Shown here: piece after piece, positions 44,934-53,783 of the stretch | Layout of the letters: every line of letters begins with the position of its first letter | Numbering within the stretch: the first letter of the stretch is position 1 | Assembly: GCF_028885415.1 (NCBI RefSeq) | Contig: NZ_CP118527.1 | Coordinates: forward strand, 868,001 to 932,000 | Length of the DNA stretch: 64,000 bases | From: Streptomyces coeruleorubidus | GTDB taxonomy: Bacteria > Actinomycetota > Actinomycetes > Streptomycetales > Streptomycetaceae | Reading direction: 5' to 3' | Made by a program: the position numbers and the translations under genes | The notes under the pieces: generated by a model | What the model was told of the DNA's origin: nothing | Seen by the model: the letters and a program-made list of their open reading frames with translations, nothing else | Database searches by the model: none

Positions 44934-47099
44934 ATGGCTTCGCAGTCCCGCGCGGTGCTCGGCATCGCGCTCACTCCCGTCTTCGCTCTGGCGGCCGCCG
45001 ACCCGGCCGCCGCCCACACCACCGCCACGGCCACTCGCACCGCCACGGCCGCCGGTACCGCTGCGGACGCCGGCACCGCTGTGGCCGCCGTCGAGACGCG
45101 TGCGCCGGGCTCGTGGGGTACCCGCGCCCTCCACGCCCCGGCCCCCGACCCCGGTTCCGCCTCGGGCGGGCTGAACGCCCTGGTGTCGGCCGGGGACGGC
45201 GCCCTCGTCTCCCTCACCGGCGACGGGCGTTCCACCCGGATCCGGCCCGCCGGCAGCACTCGTTGGCTCACCCCGCAGACCTGGCCGGACGCCGGCGGAT
45301 ACAGCACCGAGTTGGTCTCGCTCGGCGACGGCTCCGTACGCCTGGCCTGGCGGGCCGAGCGCGCCGACGACCAGGGCAACCACTGGCTGAAGGTCGCCAC
45401 CCTCACGCCCGGCGCGACCGCCTTCTCCGAGCCCGAATACGTCGCCGCGGTCCCCGAGAAGGGCTACCACCACCTGGCGGCGACCCCCGACGGCCGGTTG
45501 GTCGCCGTGTGGTCGGTCTCCGGCGTCGTGAGGGCCGCCGAGAAGACCGGCCCGCAGGCCGCGTGGACCGCTCCGGCCGACCTCGACGAGCAGCCGCCGT
45601 CCGGCAGCCGCGACATCGCCAACATGGACCTCGCGGTCGCCGAGGACGGCACCGCCCTGCTGATGTGGCAGTGGCAGGCGAGCAAGGCCGTCGTCGCCCT
45701 GGAGAAGGCCCCCGGCGCGTCCGCCTGGACCGCGGTCCAGGGCTTCCCGGTCCCGAACAAGGATCTCGCGCGTCCGAAGGTGTTCGCCGATCGGCAGGGC
45801 GGCTTCGACGTCTTCTACGACGACGCGCACCTCATGCACTCCCGTCGGCCCGCCGGCGCCACGCAGTGGAGCACCCCGCAGTCCGCCGACAGCCAGGGCA
45901 GCACGTACAGGATGACGGCGCCCGTCTACCTGCCCAACGGCGACCTCTTCGTGGCCGGCGGGCCCACCGCCCCCTGGTACGCGGTGCGTTCGGCGGCCAC
46001 CGGCCTCTGGCTGCCGTACTCGCAGCGCTTCTCCACCCACCAGAAGGTGCGGCATGTCGCCGCGGCCGCCACCTCGGGCGGCACGGTCACGGTGACGTGG
46101 CGGGAGGGCTACTCGTACGAGGAGTACACGATGGCCGCCGTCTTCAAGGGCGGCACCTGGTCCACCCCGCGGCGGCTGAGCGCGAAGAGCGCCCGGTTCA
46201 CCGGGGCGCCGCAGGTGGCCGCCGACGCGCTCGGCCGGCCCGTCGTGCTGTGGGACGAGTACCTGCGGAGCGAGACGAACAGCACCGTCCTGGACGGCGT
46301 GTACCAGGCCACCGCCACCGGCCGCGCGCTGCCCGAGTGGCGTGACTACACGGACGACGGCAAGGCCGACCTGTTCGGCCGGGGCAGCGCCGGGCTCAAG
46401 GTGTACGCGGGTGACGCAACGAAGCTGATCGCGGGTCAGCGCGCGAGCGGCTGGCCGACGGGCACGCTCGTACTGCCTTTCGGCGACCTCGACGGCGACC
46501 GCTGCAACGACGTGTTCGTCCGCTCCCCGAAGGGCGAGGCCCGCGTCCACCCGACGATCTGCGGCGGCGGGCTGCCCGACCAGCAGACGTTCTCCATGAA
46601 GGTCTCCTCGGACTGGAGCGCGTACAACGCGGTCCTCTCGCCCGGCGACATGACGGGCGACGGCAGGGCCGACCTGGTGACCCGGTCCGCCTCGACCGGG
46701 AAGCTGTACGTGTACGCGAACAACGGCGCGGGCGGCTTCCCGGCCCGAGCACTCGCCGGGTCCGGCTTCGGCGGCTACAAGAGGCTGATCGCTGCGGGAG
46801 ACCTGGGCGGCGACGGCAAGAACGACCTGCTGGCCATCGACGCGTCGAACGAGCTGTGGCGGTTCAACGGGACCGGCGCCGGCACCTTCAAGCCGCGGTC
46901 GCTGGTCTTCAAAGACTGGGGCACGTCCTACAAGGACGTGGTCGGCGGACTCGACCTGTCCGGCGACGGCCGGGCCGACCTGGTCTCACTCGACAAGGAC
47001 GGCCGAGCCTGGCTGAACCGGGGCAACGGCACGGGCGGCTTCGACAGCCGGTCCCAGGTCGGCAAGACCACGAACTGGTCGGACATCCGCGTCTCCTGA
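44934..47099 (+). CDS. Secreted FG-GAP/VCBS repeat protein
   Basis: A 721-residue exported protein. The N-terminus is a signal peptide ending near AAAH, then an Ala/Thr-rich linker. Residues about 70-460 form repeated WT-rich beta strands (a sialidase/TolB-like propeller, with VSLGDGSVRLAW and DGRLVAVWSV). From about 465 there are five FG-GAP/VCBS calcium-type repeats: DYTDDGKADL, DLDGDRCNDV, DMTGDGRADL, DLGGDGKNDL and DLSGDGRADL. Together these suggest one or two beta-propellers on the cell surface, typical of Streptomyces secreted proteins of unknown ligand. It is monocistronic, with a perfect hairpin after it. Confidence 0.88.
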   Translation: MASQSRAVLGIALTPVFALAAADPAAAHTTATATRTATAAGTAADAGTAVAAVETRAPGSWGTRALHAPAPDPGSASGGLNALVSAGDGALVSLTGDGRSTRIRPAGSTRWLTPQTWPDAGGYSTELVSLGDGSVRLAWRAERADDQGNHWLKVATLTPGATAFSEPEYVAAVPEKGYHHLAATPDGRLVAVWSVSGVVRAAEKTGPQAAWTAPADLDEQPPSGSRDIANMDLAVAEDGTALLMWQWQASKAVVALEKAPGASAWTAVQGFPVPNKDLARPKVFADRQGGFDVFYDDAHLMHSRRPAGATQWSTPQSADSQGSTYRMTAPVYLPNGDLFVAGGPTAPWYAVRSAATGLWLPYSQRFSTHQKVRHVAAAATSGGTVTVTWREGYSYEEYTMAAVFKGGTWSTPRRLSAKSARFTGAPQVAADALGRPVVLWDEYLRSETNSTVLDGVYQATATGRALPEWRDYTDDGKADLFGRGSAGLKVYAGDATKLIAGQRASGWPTGTLVLPFGDLDGDRCNDVFVRSPKGEARVHPTICGGGLPDQQTFSMKVSSDWSAYNAVLSPGDMTGDGRADLVTRSASTGKLYVYANNGAGGFPARALAGSGFGGYKRLIAAGDLGGDGKNDLLAIDASNELWRFNGTGAGTFKPRSLVFKDWGTSYKDVVGGLDLSGDGRADLVSLDKDGRAWLNRGNGTGGFDSRSQVGKTTNWSDIRVS

Positions 47100-47169
47100 C
47101 GGCACGAATCCGGGGGCGGTCCGGCACCGTGGGGCCCCGGAGGCGGGTTCGTCTCTGATTCCGCCTCCT

Positions 47170-47204
47170 GGGCGCGGTGGTCGGGCGGCCCGACCACCGC
47201 GCCC
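47170..47204. terminator. Perfect 17-bp stem hairpin
   Basis: GGGCGCGGTGGTCGGGC, one G, then its exact reverse complement: a perfect inverted repeat 71 bp after the FG-GAP gene. With a one-nucleotide centre the RNA loop would open a few pairs. It is the likely terminator and might also be a cruciform-forming site. Confidence 0.7.
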
Positions 47205-47361
47205 TGGAAGGCGGACGCGGCCCGCCTCGCCTCCCGCGCGTGAGAGATCTCTTCGTGACTCAGCAGGGAGTCGGGACTCGGCGCGGCAAGCGGCCCCGCA
47301 GCCGCCGCGTCGAGTGACTGCCCGAACGGCTGGCTCCGCTGACCGTCCCACAGTCCCTCCG

Positions 47362-47649
47362 TCATGACCGGGGCGACGCCCCGACATAGCCCCCGACATA
47401 GCCCCCGCGTTCGCCCTTCCTTTTTGGGCACCCCAACGCGACCCTTGCATCTGACCATTTGTGTGTTCGGGTTGAAGGCCGGTCGAGCAGTCCGGTCGCG
47501 CCATACCGCCGGTAGCGATTCACCCACTTCGGTGCGCAAGATCGGGAGATGCCCATCTCAGCTGCAACGTGAGCGATCGGCCGAGTCCGGCACCGCTCGA
47601 CGAGGCGCCGCCGGCCCTCGATGCTGAGCGGGGAGTTGGCATGGGTCAT
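47362..47649 (-). pseudogene. IS481-family transposase remnant
   Basis: A 95-residue frame that begins like IS481 transposases: MTHANSPLSIEGRRRLVERC, then IAHVAAEMGISRSC, then KWVNRYRRYGATGLLDRPST (helix-turn-helix). After that it jumps directly to HKWSDARVALGC, which in the full protein lies about 20-30 residues later, and then runs into unrelated Arg/Gly sequence. The DDE catalytic domain is gone. Its ATG overlaps the stop of the following MFS gene, so the element landed exactly at, or shaped, that gene's 3' end. Confidence 0.75.
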
Positions 47650-49172
47650 CGAACGCTGCTTTCTTCGACGGCGTCCTGGGCCACGGCCTCCGTGCCGGCC
47701 TCACCCGTGCTGAGGAAGGTTCTCGGTATCCGGCGCAGGGCGAATGCACCGAGTGCGGCGTGCAGGGTGCCGGCGATGACGGCAGCGGTGTGCAGACCGG
47801 TGACGAAGGCGGTCTTCGCGTCGCCGATCACCGCGGCCGTGAGGCCGGGGACCTGCAATGTCTCGTTGAGAGTACCGGCGAGGTCAGGTCCCTGGAGCCG
47901 GAAGATCAGGGCGGCCAGCGAGCCGAGGAGTGCGATGCCGAGCGCGTTGCCGATCTCGTTGCTGGTCTCGGCGATCGCTGCCGCGGACCCAGCGCGCTCT
48001 GCGGGAACCGCGGCGATGGCGGTGTCGGCGACGACGCTGAAGGAGATGCCGTAGCCGATGCCGGCGATGACGGTGGATGCCACGTACCAGCCGATACCGC
48101 TGGAGATGCTGGTGGCCAGCAGCAGGAGCAACCCTGCGGCGATGAGGAAGTGGCAGGTGATGAGCGCTGCCCGGGTGCCTATACGCGTGACGAGTGCCGG
48201 TGTGACGATGCAGGTGACGGTGAGCACGGCGGCGCCGGGGAGCGCGACGAGAGCCGCATCCAGGACGGTCAGTCCGAGGACGGACTGGAGGTAGATGCCG
48301 CCGAGGTAGGCCACTGCCGACCATGCGGCCAGAGGCAGAAGCCCGGTGATGGCCGCAATCGTGAACACCCGGTCGCGGAAGAGGCGGAAGTCGATCAGCG
48401 GGCGTTCAAGGCGGAGTTGCCGCCGGACGAACCACCACAGGGTCACGACGCCGACGATCCCTGTGGCCATCGGAGCCGCGGTCAGCCCATCCGCCGCCAC
48501 GTGCTTGATCGCGTAGACGGTCAGCAGGATGCCCGCAGCGGAGAGCAGAACGCTCAGAGCGTCGATGCGGCCGGTCCGGGTGGCACGTACCTCGCGGAGC
48601 AGGACCGGGGCCAGAACGAGGAACAGCACGACGACGGGGAGATTGATCAGGAAGACCGATCCCCACCAGAAGCTGTTCAGCAGTTGTCCCCCGACGACCG
48701 GGCCGATCGCGAAGCCGGCGGCAAAGGTCGCTGCGAAGATGCCGATCGCTTTCGCTCGCAGGCGTGGGTCGGTGAACAGTTCGCTGAGTACCGCCAGCGC
48801 CGACGGCAGCAGCGTGGCACCGGCCACGCCCATCAGCGCCCGGAAGGCGATCAGCAACTCCGGCCCGGGGGCGAACGCCGCTCCCGCCGAGGCCGCGCCG
48901 AACACCGCCGCGCCGGTCATCAACAGCTTCAACCGGCCGTATCGGTCGCCGACGTTGCCGAACGCGATGAGTAGGGACCCGACGGCGAATCCGTAGACGT
49001 CCAGGATCCACAGCGCCTGATCGGCGGTCGGCGACAGCGCCTCCGCGACCTTGGGCATCGCCAGGAACAGGACCGAACTGTCCATCGCGACGAGCAGTAC
49101 CGGGCCAAGCACCACCAACAGACCGAGCCACGCCCGCGGACCCGGTGAGTGAGAAACGCGCTGTTCATTCAT
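47646..49172 (-). CDS. DHA2-type MFS drug exporter
   Basis: A 508-residue, 14-helix major facilitator. First helix motif LVAMDSSVLFLAMPKV; motif A GNVGDRYGRLKLLM; motif C-like AIGPVVGGQLLNSFWWGSVFLINLP; later RIDALSVLLSAAGI. This is the antiseptic/antibiotic exporter group (EmrB/QacA/LfrA style), driven by proton antiport. The start at 49172 fits the family; 49220 would add a non-homologous leader. It is divergent from an XRE/MmyB regulator 103 bp away, the likely controller. The C-terminal tail ends at an ATGA junction with an IS481 remnant, so it may be slightly altered. It is intact, unlike the related exporter at 13.5-15.0 kb. Confidence 0.88.
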   Translation of the reverse strand: MNEQRVSHSPGPRAWLGLLVVLGPVLLVAMDSSVLFLAMPKVAEALSPTADQALWILDVYGFAVGSLLIAFGNVGDRYGRLKLLMTGAAVFGAASAGAAFAPGPELLIAFRALMGVAGATLLPSALAVLSELFTDPRLRAKAIGIFAATFAAGFAIGPVVGGQLLNSFWWGSVFLINLPVVVLFLVLAPVLLREVRATRTGRIDALSVLLSAAGILLTVYAIKHVAADGLTAAPMATGIVGVVTLWWFVRRQLRLERPLIDFRLFRDRVFTIAAITGLLPLAAWSAVAYLGGIYLQSVLGLTVLDAALVALPGAAVLTVTCIVTPALVTRIGTRAALITCHFLIAAGLLLLLATSISSGIGWYVASTVIAGIGYGISFSVVADTAIAAVPAERAGSAAAIAETSNEIGNALGIALLGSLAALIFRLQGPDLAGTLNETLQVPGLTAAVIGDAKTAFVTGLHTAAVIAGTLHAALGAFALRRIPRTFLSTGEAGTEAVAQDAVEESSVR

Positions 49173-49275
49173 GCTTGGGATGGTGCGGCGTCGTCCGCTC
49201 GGCAGCCATCCCCGCGTCATGGGTACACCTCACAGGGGCACCCAGGCACGGACCGTGGCGCCTACGCTCGCAGTC

Positions 49276-50175
49276 ATGGAGCTGGAGAACCTCGGGACCT
49301 ATCTCAAGACCCGCCGCGACCGGGTCACGCCCGCCGACGTCGGACTGCGCACTTACGGCACCGCCCGCCGCGTACCGGGCCTGCGCCGCGAGGAGCTCGC
49401 CCAACTCGCCGGCGTGAGCGCCGGCTACTACACGCGGCTGGAACAGGGCCAGGCCGGTACGGCCTCCCAACAGGTCCTCGATGCGCTCGCAGGCGTGCTA
49501 CAGCTCGATCCGGCCGAGACAGCCCACCTGCACAACCTCGCCCGTCAGCCCGCCACATCACGCCTGGTTCGTCCCCGACCTGAAAGGCCGCACCCACGAG
49601 TACTGGCGCTCCTGGCGTCCCTGGGTGAGACCACTCCGGCCGTCGTGCTCGGCCGCCGCGGCGACGTGCTGGCCTGGAACCACACCGGACATGCCCTCGT
49701 CGCAGAACACGTCGACTTCGACGCGCCCCACGATCTCGCACATCGGCCGTCCATCCCCCGGATGTTCTTCCTCGACTCCCTCACTCGCGACCTGCACCGA
49801 AACTGGGATGAACTGGCACGAACCCATGTCGCGTACCTGCGCCTCACAGCGGGCAGGTATCCCAACGACGCCCGGTTGGCCGCACTGATCGGCGAACTCG
49901 CCATGCGTTGCGGCGACTTCGCCAAGCTGTGGGCCAAAGGTGACGTCGCGGACTGCACCGTGGGCACCATGCGCTTGCAACACCCCACCGTCGGAAGGGC
50001 CGACGTCGACTACCAGGTGTGGCTCCAGCCCGACAGCCCCGACCACCGGCTTGAGGTCTACACACCCAACGACAGCGCCTCGGCCGACGCGCTGCGACTG
50101 TTGTCCAACCAAGTTGTCGATCAGCAGGAACCTGAGGTCGCCCTCAACGAGGCGCCCCGGCACCTGGCCAGGTAA
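49276..50175 (+). CDS. XRE-family regulator with MmyB-like ligand domain
   Basis: A 299-residue protein. The N-terminal lambda-repressor-type helix-turn-helix reads GLRREELAQLAGVSAGYYTRLEQGQ, the standard actinomycete form. The C-terminal two-thirds is the MmyB-like PAS-type ligand domain: VLGRRGDVLAWNHTGHALV, NWDELARTHVAYLRL and FAKLWAKGDV. Family members bind fatty-acid-like or aromatic ligands and usually regulate a divergent exporter or reductase. The ATG at 49276 is preceded by TACGCT, consistent with a leaderless or near-leaderless transcript. It is divergent from the DHA2 exporter. Confidence 0.9.
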   Translation: MELENLGTYLKTRRDRVTPADVGLRTYGTARRVPGLRREELAQLAGVSAGYYTRLEQGQAGTASQQVLDALAGVLQLDPAETAHLHNLARQPATSRLVRPRPERPHPRVLALLASLGETTPAVVLGRRGDVLAWNHTGHALVAEHVDFDAPHDLAHRPSIPRMFFLDSLTRDLHRNWDELARTHVAYLRLTAGRYPNDARLAALIGELAMRCGDFAKLWAKGDVADCTVGTMRLQHPTVGRADVDYQVWLQPDSPDHRLEVYTPNDSASADALRLLSNQVVDQQEPEVALNEAPRHLAR

Positions 50176-50207
50176 GTGCTGCCCGTCATCGTCATGGAGA
50201 CGTAGGT

Positions 50208-50405
50208 CTACGCGAGTTCGGCCTTTGCCGGGCGGCCGGGAAACGTCGGCCAAGGCCTCAGAAGCCGAGAGCCCCGTCGCCGGCCGCCAGGACCGGGGCG
50301 CATCCCTCGGCGGGCGCAGTCGCGCAGCAGGTCCGCCGATGCCTCCCCCGACTCCCGGTAGCCGTCCTCATGCACGTAGTCGATCTCGGCGAGGTCGCGG
50401 TCCAT
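50208..50405 (-). pseudogene. IS256-family transposase remnant
   Basis: The minus strand encodes LAEIDYVH joined to EDGYRESGEASADLLRDC then ARRGMR, followed, across small frameshifts, by AP-VLAAGDGALGF and FPAARQRP. These correspond to the mutator-type transposase core around the second catalytic aspartate (GDGALGFW). A large block between the first aspartate region and EDGYRES is deleted. It is a clear relic, not functional. Otherwise the stretch 50176-50530 shows nothing. Confidence 0.65.
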
Positions 50406-50530
50406 GAAGGCTGCGTGGTCGGCCTGTCATTGCTGGGTCGTCGTTACGAAGCGCGATGCTCTGCACGTAGTGCGGCGCCGCTTCGATCTGCAGTGAACGG
50501 TGCACTTCGATGAGTCATAGCGGCGTGTCA

Positions 50531-50896
50531 TCAGTCGATGGGGGCGACTCGGATCAGGTTGCCATCCGGATCCGCGACGACGAAGGTGCGCCCGAATACT
50601 TCATCGCGCGGCTCGCTGACCACTCGGACCCCTTTCGCCACCCACCGTTCAAACTGGCGATCGATCGCGTCGGGTCCGCCAGACAGTGCGAGACAGACCT
50701 CGCTGGTGCGTGGCACCTCCGGGGTCAGGCCGTCGAATTGCCCGCTCCAGAGCGCAAGGTCTGCGCCGTCGCCAAGATCGAAGGCGATGTATCCAGGGGT
50801 CTCGAAGCTGGGCTTGATCTCGAGCAGGTCTGCGTAGAAGCGGGCAGCTTGGGGTGCTTCATTGACGTAGACGATGAACACGATCGAGGTCGACAT
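50531..50896 (-). CDS. VOC-superfamily (glyoxalase/bleomycin-resistance fold) protein
   Basis: A 121-residue protein with the paired beta-alpha-beta-beta-beta modules of the vicinal oxygen chelate fold: IVFIVYVNEAPQAARFYADLL, then ALWSG; VRVVSEPRDEVFGRTFVVADPDGNLIRV at the end. Glutamate/histidine metal ligands are not obvious at the first position (the strand reads SIVFIVYV), so it may be a binding protein rather than a metal enzyme. Start ATG follows CAAGGAGTG. Its divergent partner, 90 bp away, is a WYL-domain regulator, with a palindromic operator between them. Confidence 0.82.
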   Translation of the reverse strand: MSTSIVFIVYVNEAPQAARFYADLLEIKPSFETPGYIAFDLGDGADLALWSGQFDGLTPEVPRTSEVCLALSGGPDAIDRQFERWVAKGVRVVSEPRDEVFGRTFVVADPDGNLIRVAPID

Positions 50897-50947
50897 TGCT
50901 CACTCCTTGGGGCGGTCTCACTGAACGACCGGAGCCTGCCTGTCATT

Positions 50948-50966
50948 CATGACGGATTCCGTCATG
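50948..50966. promoter_or_regulatory. Perfect 9-1-9 palindromic operator
   Basis: CATGACGGATTCCGTCATG is a perfect inverted repeat around one central base. It lies 51 bp upstream of the VOC gene and 20 bp upstream of the WYL-regulator start, so the regulator probably binds it to control both. Confidence 0.65.
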
Positions 50967-50986
50967 TTTCCTGAGAGTCTTGATCC

Positions 50987-51934
50987 GTGACTCCGGATCG
51001 TTTCTTCTCGCTGCTGCTGACGCTGCAATCTCGGGAGACCATGACGACCGCCGATCTGGCGGCGCAAGTCGGTGTGTCGGTCCGCACCGTCGTCCGAGAT
51101 CTGCAATGGCTGCAGGAAGCGGGCTTCCCGCTGCTGATCCGACGAGGCCGTTGGGGCGGGGTGACCCTTCTACCCGGTGGGTTGCTCGACACGTCACGAC
51201 TCACCCCCAGCGAACGGGACCATCTCGCGCTTTACGGCCTCGACGACATGCAGCGCGAGCAACTCGGAGCCTCGGCCGACACCCAGCGCGCGCACCAGAA
51301 AGTGCGGTCGACCCTGCGCCTGTCGAACACCGATGTGCTGCCCTTGAGCACGGTCGTTACCACCGACAACAGACCGTGGTTCTCCGGAGACACCGAGGGG
51401 CTGCCTCCGGCAGCGCTGGTGGGTGACCTGCGTCGCGGTGTGCGGTTGCGCATCTGCTACCGCCGATCCGAGGACAGCGAGGACACCTGGCGGGTCATAG
51501 ATCCTTATGGGTTGCTGGCCAAAGCCGGGAGGTGGTATCTCGTGGCAGACTCCGCGGGTCGTCCTCGACTCCACGCGCTGGAACGGATCGTCGGCTGGGA
51601 GTCGATGCGGGCAGCTCGTCGGCTGCGTCCGGACGTGACCCTGGAAAGCGTCGCAAGCGAACTGACGGCGCACTGGGAGAACCCGGACGCCTTCCAGATC
51701 CACGCCGAACTTGACTCGAACCAACTCAGTCGGGCGAGGCGCATCCTCGGCCGCCGCTTGACCATTCGGGACACCGCAGGAGCGCAACGAGTGAGCATCA
51801 CGGTCACCGGCCGGGACTTGGAGGACGTTCGCCTGCTACTGCAGTTCGGCGACAGCGTCACCGTCACCGGCCCCGCAGAAGCTCGCGAGCGCATCCGACA
51901 ACTCGCCGAACAGATCCTTCGGATGTATCCCTAG
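50987..51934 (+). CDS. YafY/PafC-type WYL-domain transcriptional regulator
   Basis: A 315-residue regulator: an N-terminal winged helix (DRFFSLLLTLQSRETMTTADLAAQVGVSVRTVVRDLQWL), a linker with the characteristic GRWGGVTLLPG, then the WYL domain (RICYRRSEDSEDTWRVIDPYGLLAKAGRWYLVADS), in which the WYL triad reads WYL. A WCX-type C-terminal domain follows (VSITVTGRDLEDVRLLLQFGDSVTVTGP). Such regulators sense small ligands or DNA-damage signals. GTG at 50987 is the start. It likely autoregulates and controls the divergent VOC gene through the 50948-50966 palindrome. Confidence 0.9.
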   Translation: MTPDRFFSLLLTLQSRETMTTADLAAQVGVSVRTVVRDLQWLQEAGFPLLIRRGRWGGVTLLPGGLLDTSRLTPSERDHLALYGLDDMQREQLGASADTQRAHQKVRSTLRLSNTDVLPLSTVVTTDNRPWFSGDTEGLPPAALVGDLRRGVRLRICYRRSEDSEDTWRVIDPYGLLAKAGRWYLVADSAGRPRLHALERIVGWESMRAARRLRPDVTLESVASELTAHWENPDAFQIHAELDSNQLSRARRILGRRLTIRDTAGAQRVSITVTGRDLEDVRLLLQFGDSVTVTGPAEARERIRQLAEQILRMYP

Positions 51935-51991
51935 AGAGATATCGCACTGAAGCTCGCACACGAGGTGACATCGACGTCCGGCCCCACAAGA

Positions 51992-52069
51992 CACGGTGCG
52001 GGGAGGCGGGACGTGATCCACAAGTTCAACGAGATCGGCCTGGCCTGCCTGGACCCTAACAACGACTAA
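51992..52069 (+). pseudogene. IS630-type transposase fragment
   Basis: A short in-frame stretch reading RRDVIHKFNEIGLACLDP and then a stop. In IS630-group transposases this is the segment just after the helix-turn-helix (VIHxFNExGLxxLDPxWxGGRPR). Nothing else of the element is visible nearby. Confidence 0.5.
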
Positions 52070-52170
52070 CGCAGTGAGCCGAGTTGTCGGTGGGTGATCA
52101 GACAGATGTCCTGGTCATAGCCTCGGTCGGCGAACAGCGAGTCCGGCTTGCGGCGGGGACGGCCGACCCG
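52066..52170 (-). pseudogene. IS5-type transposase fragment
   Basis: The minus strand carries GRPRRKPDSLFADRGYDQDI then a few unrelated residues and a stop. LFADRGYD is the second-aspartate signature of IS5-group DDE transposases. Only this piece remains, back to back with the IS630 fragment. Confidence 0.55.
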
Positions 52171-52302
52171 GGCGCCTGGGCTCAGGCGGTCCCCGACCCC
52201 GAGCCCGACGCCATCGCCTGACCCTCCCGCTCGACGCGACGCGCTCACGCAGATCCCGCCAGCCTCTGCCGCAAGGCGTCGTTGTCGTCGTGGTGGACGA
52301 CC

Positions 52303-52480
52303 GACTGACCTTGTCGTCCGCAGCGGTTACGGTCATGCCGACCTCGGCCCGGGGCAGGCTGGTGAGCAGGTCGATGTCGCGGGTGACGACCGGCGACTTG
52401 GTCAGGATGCGGACCAGCTCCTTGCGGGCCAGATCGACGGCGTTCTTCTTCACGTACAGGTAGTCGCCCCACTCCTTGAC
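52303..52480 (-). pseudogene. Radical-SAM (SPL-like) protein remnant
   Basis: The minus strand reads VKEWGDYLYVKKNAVDLARKEL joined to RILTKSPVVTRDIDLL, then AEVGMTVTAADDKV. Both pieces match the spore-photoproduct-lyase-like radical SAM family. There a segment of roughly 50 residues (the TDPYQ region) separates them, and an N-terminal CxxxCxxC cluster precedes them. Both are missing here, so this is an internally deleted relic. Confidence 0.5.
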
Positions 52481-52533
52481 CTCAGGGTCTTCGCCTCGAT
52501 CTCGACGGGTGCCGAACAGCCGGATGAGTCGGC

Positions 52534-53676
52534 ATGCTCTGGTCACGGGCGTGGCCTGAACCTTCGGGGCTACATCGAGGAGCAACAGGCTGGCGCAGGG
52601 CCTCCCGACGTGACGCCGTACTGGCGCTTCCCCGACCTGGACACCACCGGCACCAGGCAGACCTGCCATGTCGCGGTCGTCGCCGAGTGCGAGGGGGAAG
52701 CCGTGCTCATCTCGTCCTGTTCATCTCGGGGAGCTGGACCGCGGAGGACCCCGTCCCCGTCGGGCATCGGCCGCACGGGCGGGTGCGGGCGCAGTCCGTC
52801 CGGGCCGACGTGTGGGTGGTGGTGGGAAAGTCCGGCCTGGTCGCGAACGACGTGGGCCAGGCGCTGTGCCGCGTGGTGTACGAGGCGCGACTCCCGGCCA
52901 TCACTGTGTCCCTGGACTACACCGAGGAGAACGTGGAACAGGTCGTCGGCGACGTGGCGCCCGGCGCACCGCACAGTGGCCTCCTGTCCGGGTGGGACGA
53001 CGGCTACGAGCACCCGCCCGGCCTGCTGTACATGCACTTGTACGGCCATCTGCTGACGGCTCACCGGATCGCGCGCGAGCTGGACGGGTTGGGCCATCCC
53101 GCCGCGCTGCGCCAACTGTCGGGAGCCGGCGAGCCGGGCAACCCGATGGAGAAGCTCCACGAGGCGGAGACCCTCGCCGAGGACGGGGAGTTTGAGGCCA
53201 CCGACGTACTGCTCCGCGAAGAACTCGGCGAGGGGCTGGCCGACGACGGCTGGGTGGCCATCGTCCACTCCCGCCTGGCCACGCACGCGGCCAAGCGGAA
53301 CGACCTCGACACAGCCATCGAGCACGCCCGCCGTACGCACGAACTGACCCGCCGTACGGGGAGCCCAGGCGCGGCACGAGCCGCCGAAGTCCTCGACGAC
53401 CTGCTCTCCGCCCGCGAGATACGCCGCGGCACCACCGACGGACGCCGGCTGGGTGCCTGCCGGGAGGCCCTGACGCACGCGCAGCGGCTGAGCGACCGAG
53501 CCCTGTTCGTGGAGAGCAACCGGGCACTGCTGCGGCTCCTCGACGAACTGGACGCATACCCCGAGGACTCGCCCGCCCGCCGCTTCCTCGGCAAGCTCTG
53601 CGGCCTGCTGGGCTTGAACCACTTCCACCTCGGCGACCGAAGGAGATCGAAGGAGATCGAAGGAGATCGACCGTAG
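52534..53676 (+). pseudogene. Hypothetical helical protein, 5' end apparently decayed
   Basis: The frame is open for 380 codons but its first 60 read as out-of-frame sequence. The protein-like text there (TPYWRFPDLDTTG, then CHVAVVAECEGEAVLI) is in another frame and joins near 52700. The body has CRVVYEARLPAITVSLDY and a helical, TPR-like C-terminal half (HSRLATHAAKRNDLDTAIEHARRTHEL, then RALFVESNRALLRLLDELD). No catalytic motif is recognised. The 3' end runs into a 10-bp tandem repeat and stops with EIEGDRP. Family unknown. It may be a degraded gene or an intact C-terminal part with an unrecognised internal start. Confidence 0.4.
53638..53670 (+). repeat. 10-bp tandem repeat, three copies
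   Basis: AGGAGATCGA occurs three times without interruption (53641-53670), preceded by a partial copy. It lies at the 3' end of the hypothetical frame. Because 10 is not a multiple of three, gain or loss of a copy changes the C-terminus. Each copy also contains a GGAG motif. Confidence 0.85.
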
Positions 53677-53783
53677 GAGATGAGGGCGAGGATTCACCGC
53701 CCGCAGGCGCTCGTCGCTGTCACCCACAGCTGCCATGCCCCGGGATACACTGCTCCGCTCCACCCTGACTGGAGGTCACCTGA

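Noticed and set aside
53638..53670. CRISPR-like array
   Set aside because: The repeats are 10 bp with no spacers and no cas genes nearby; it is a simple tandem repeat.
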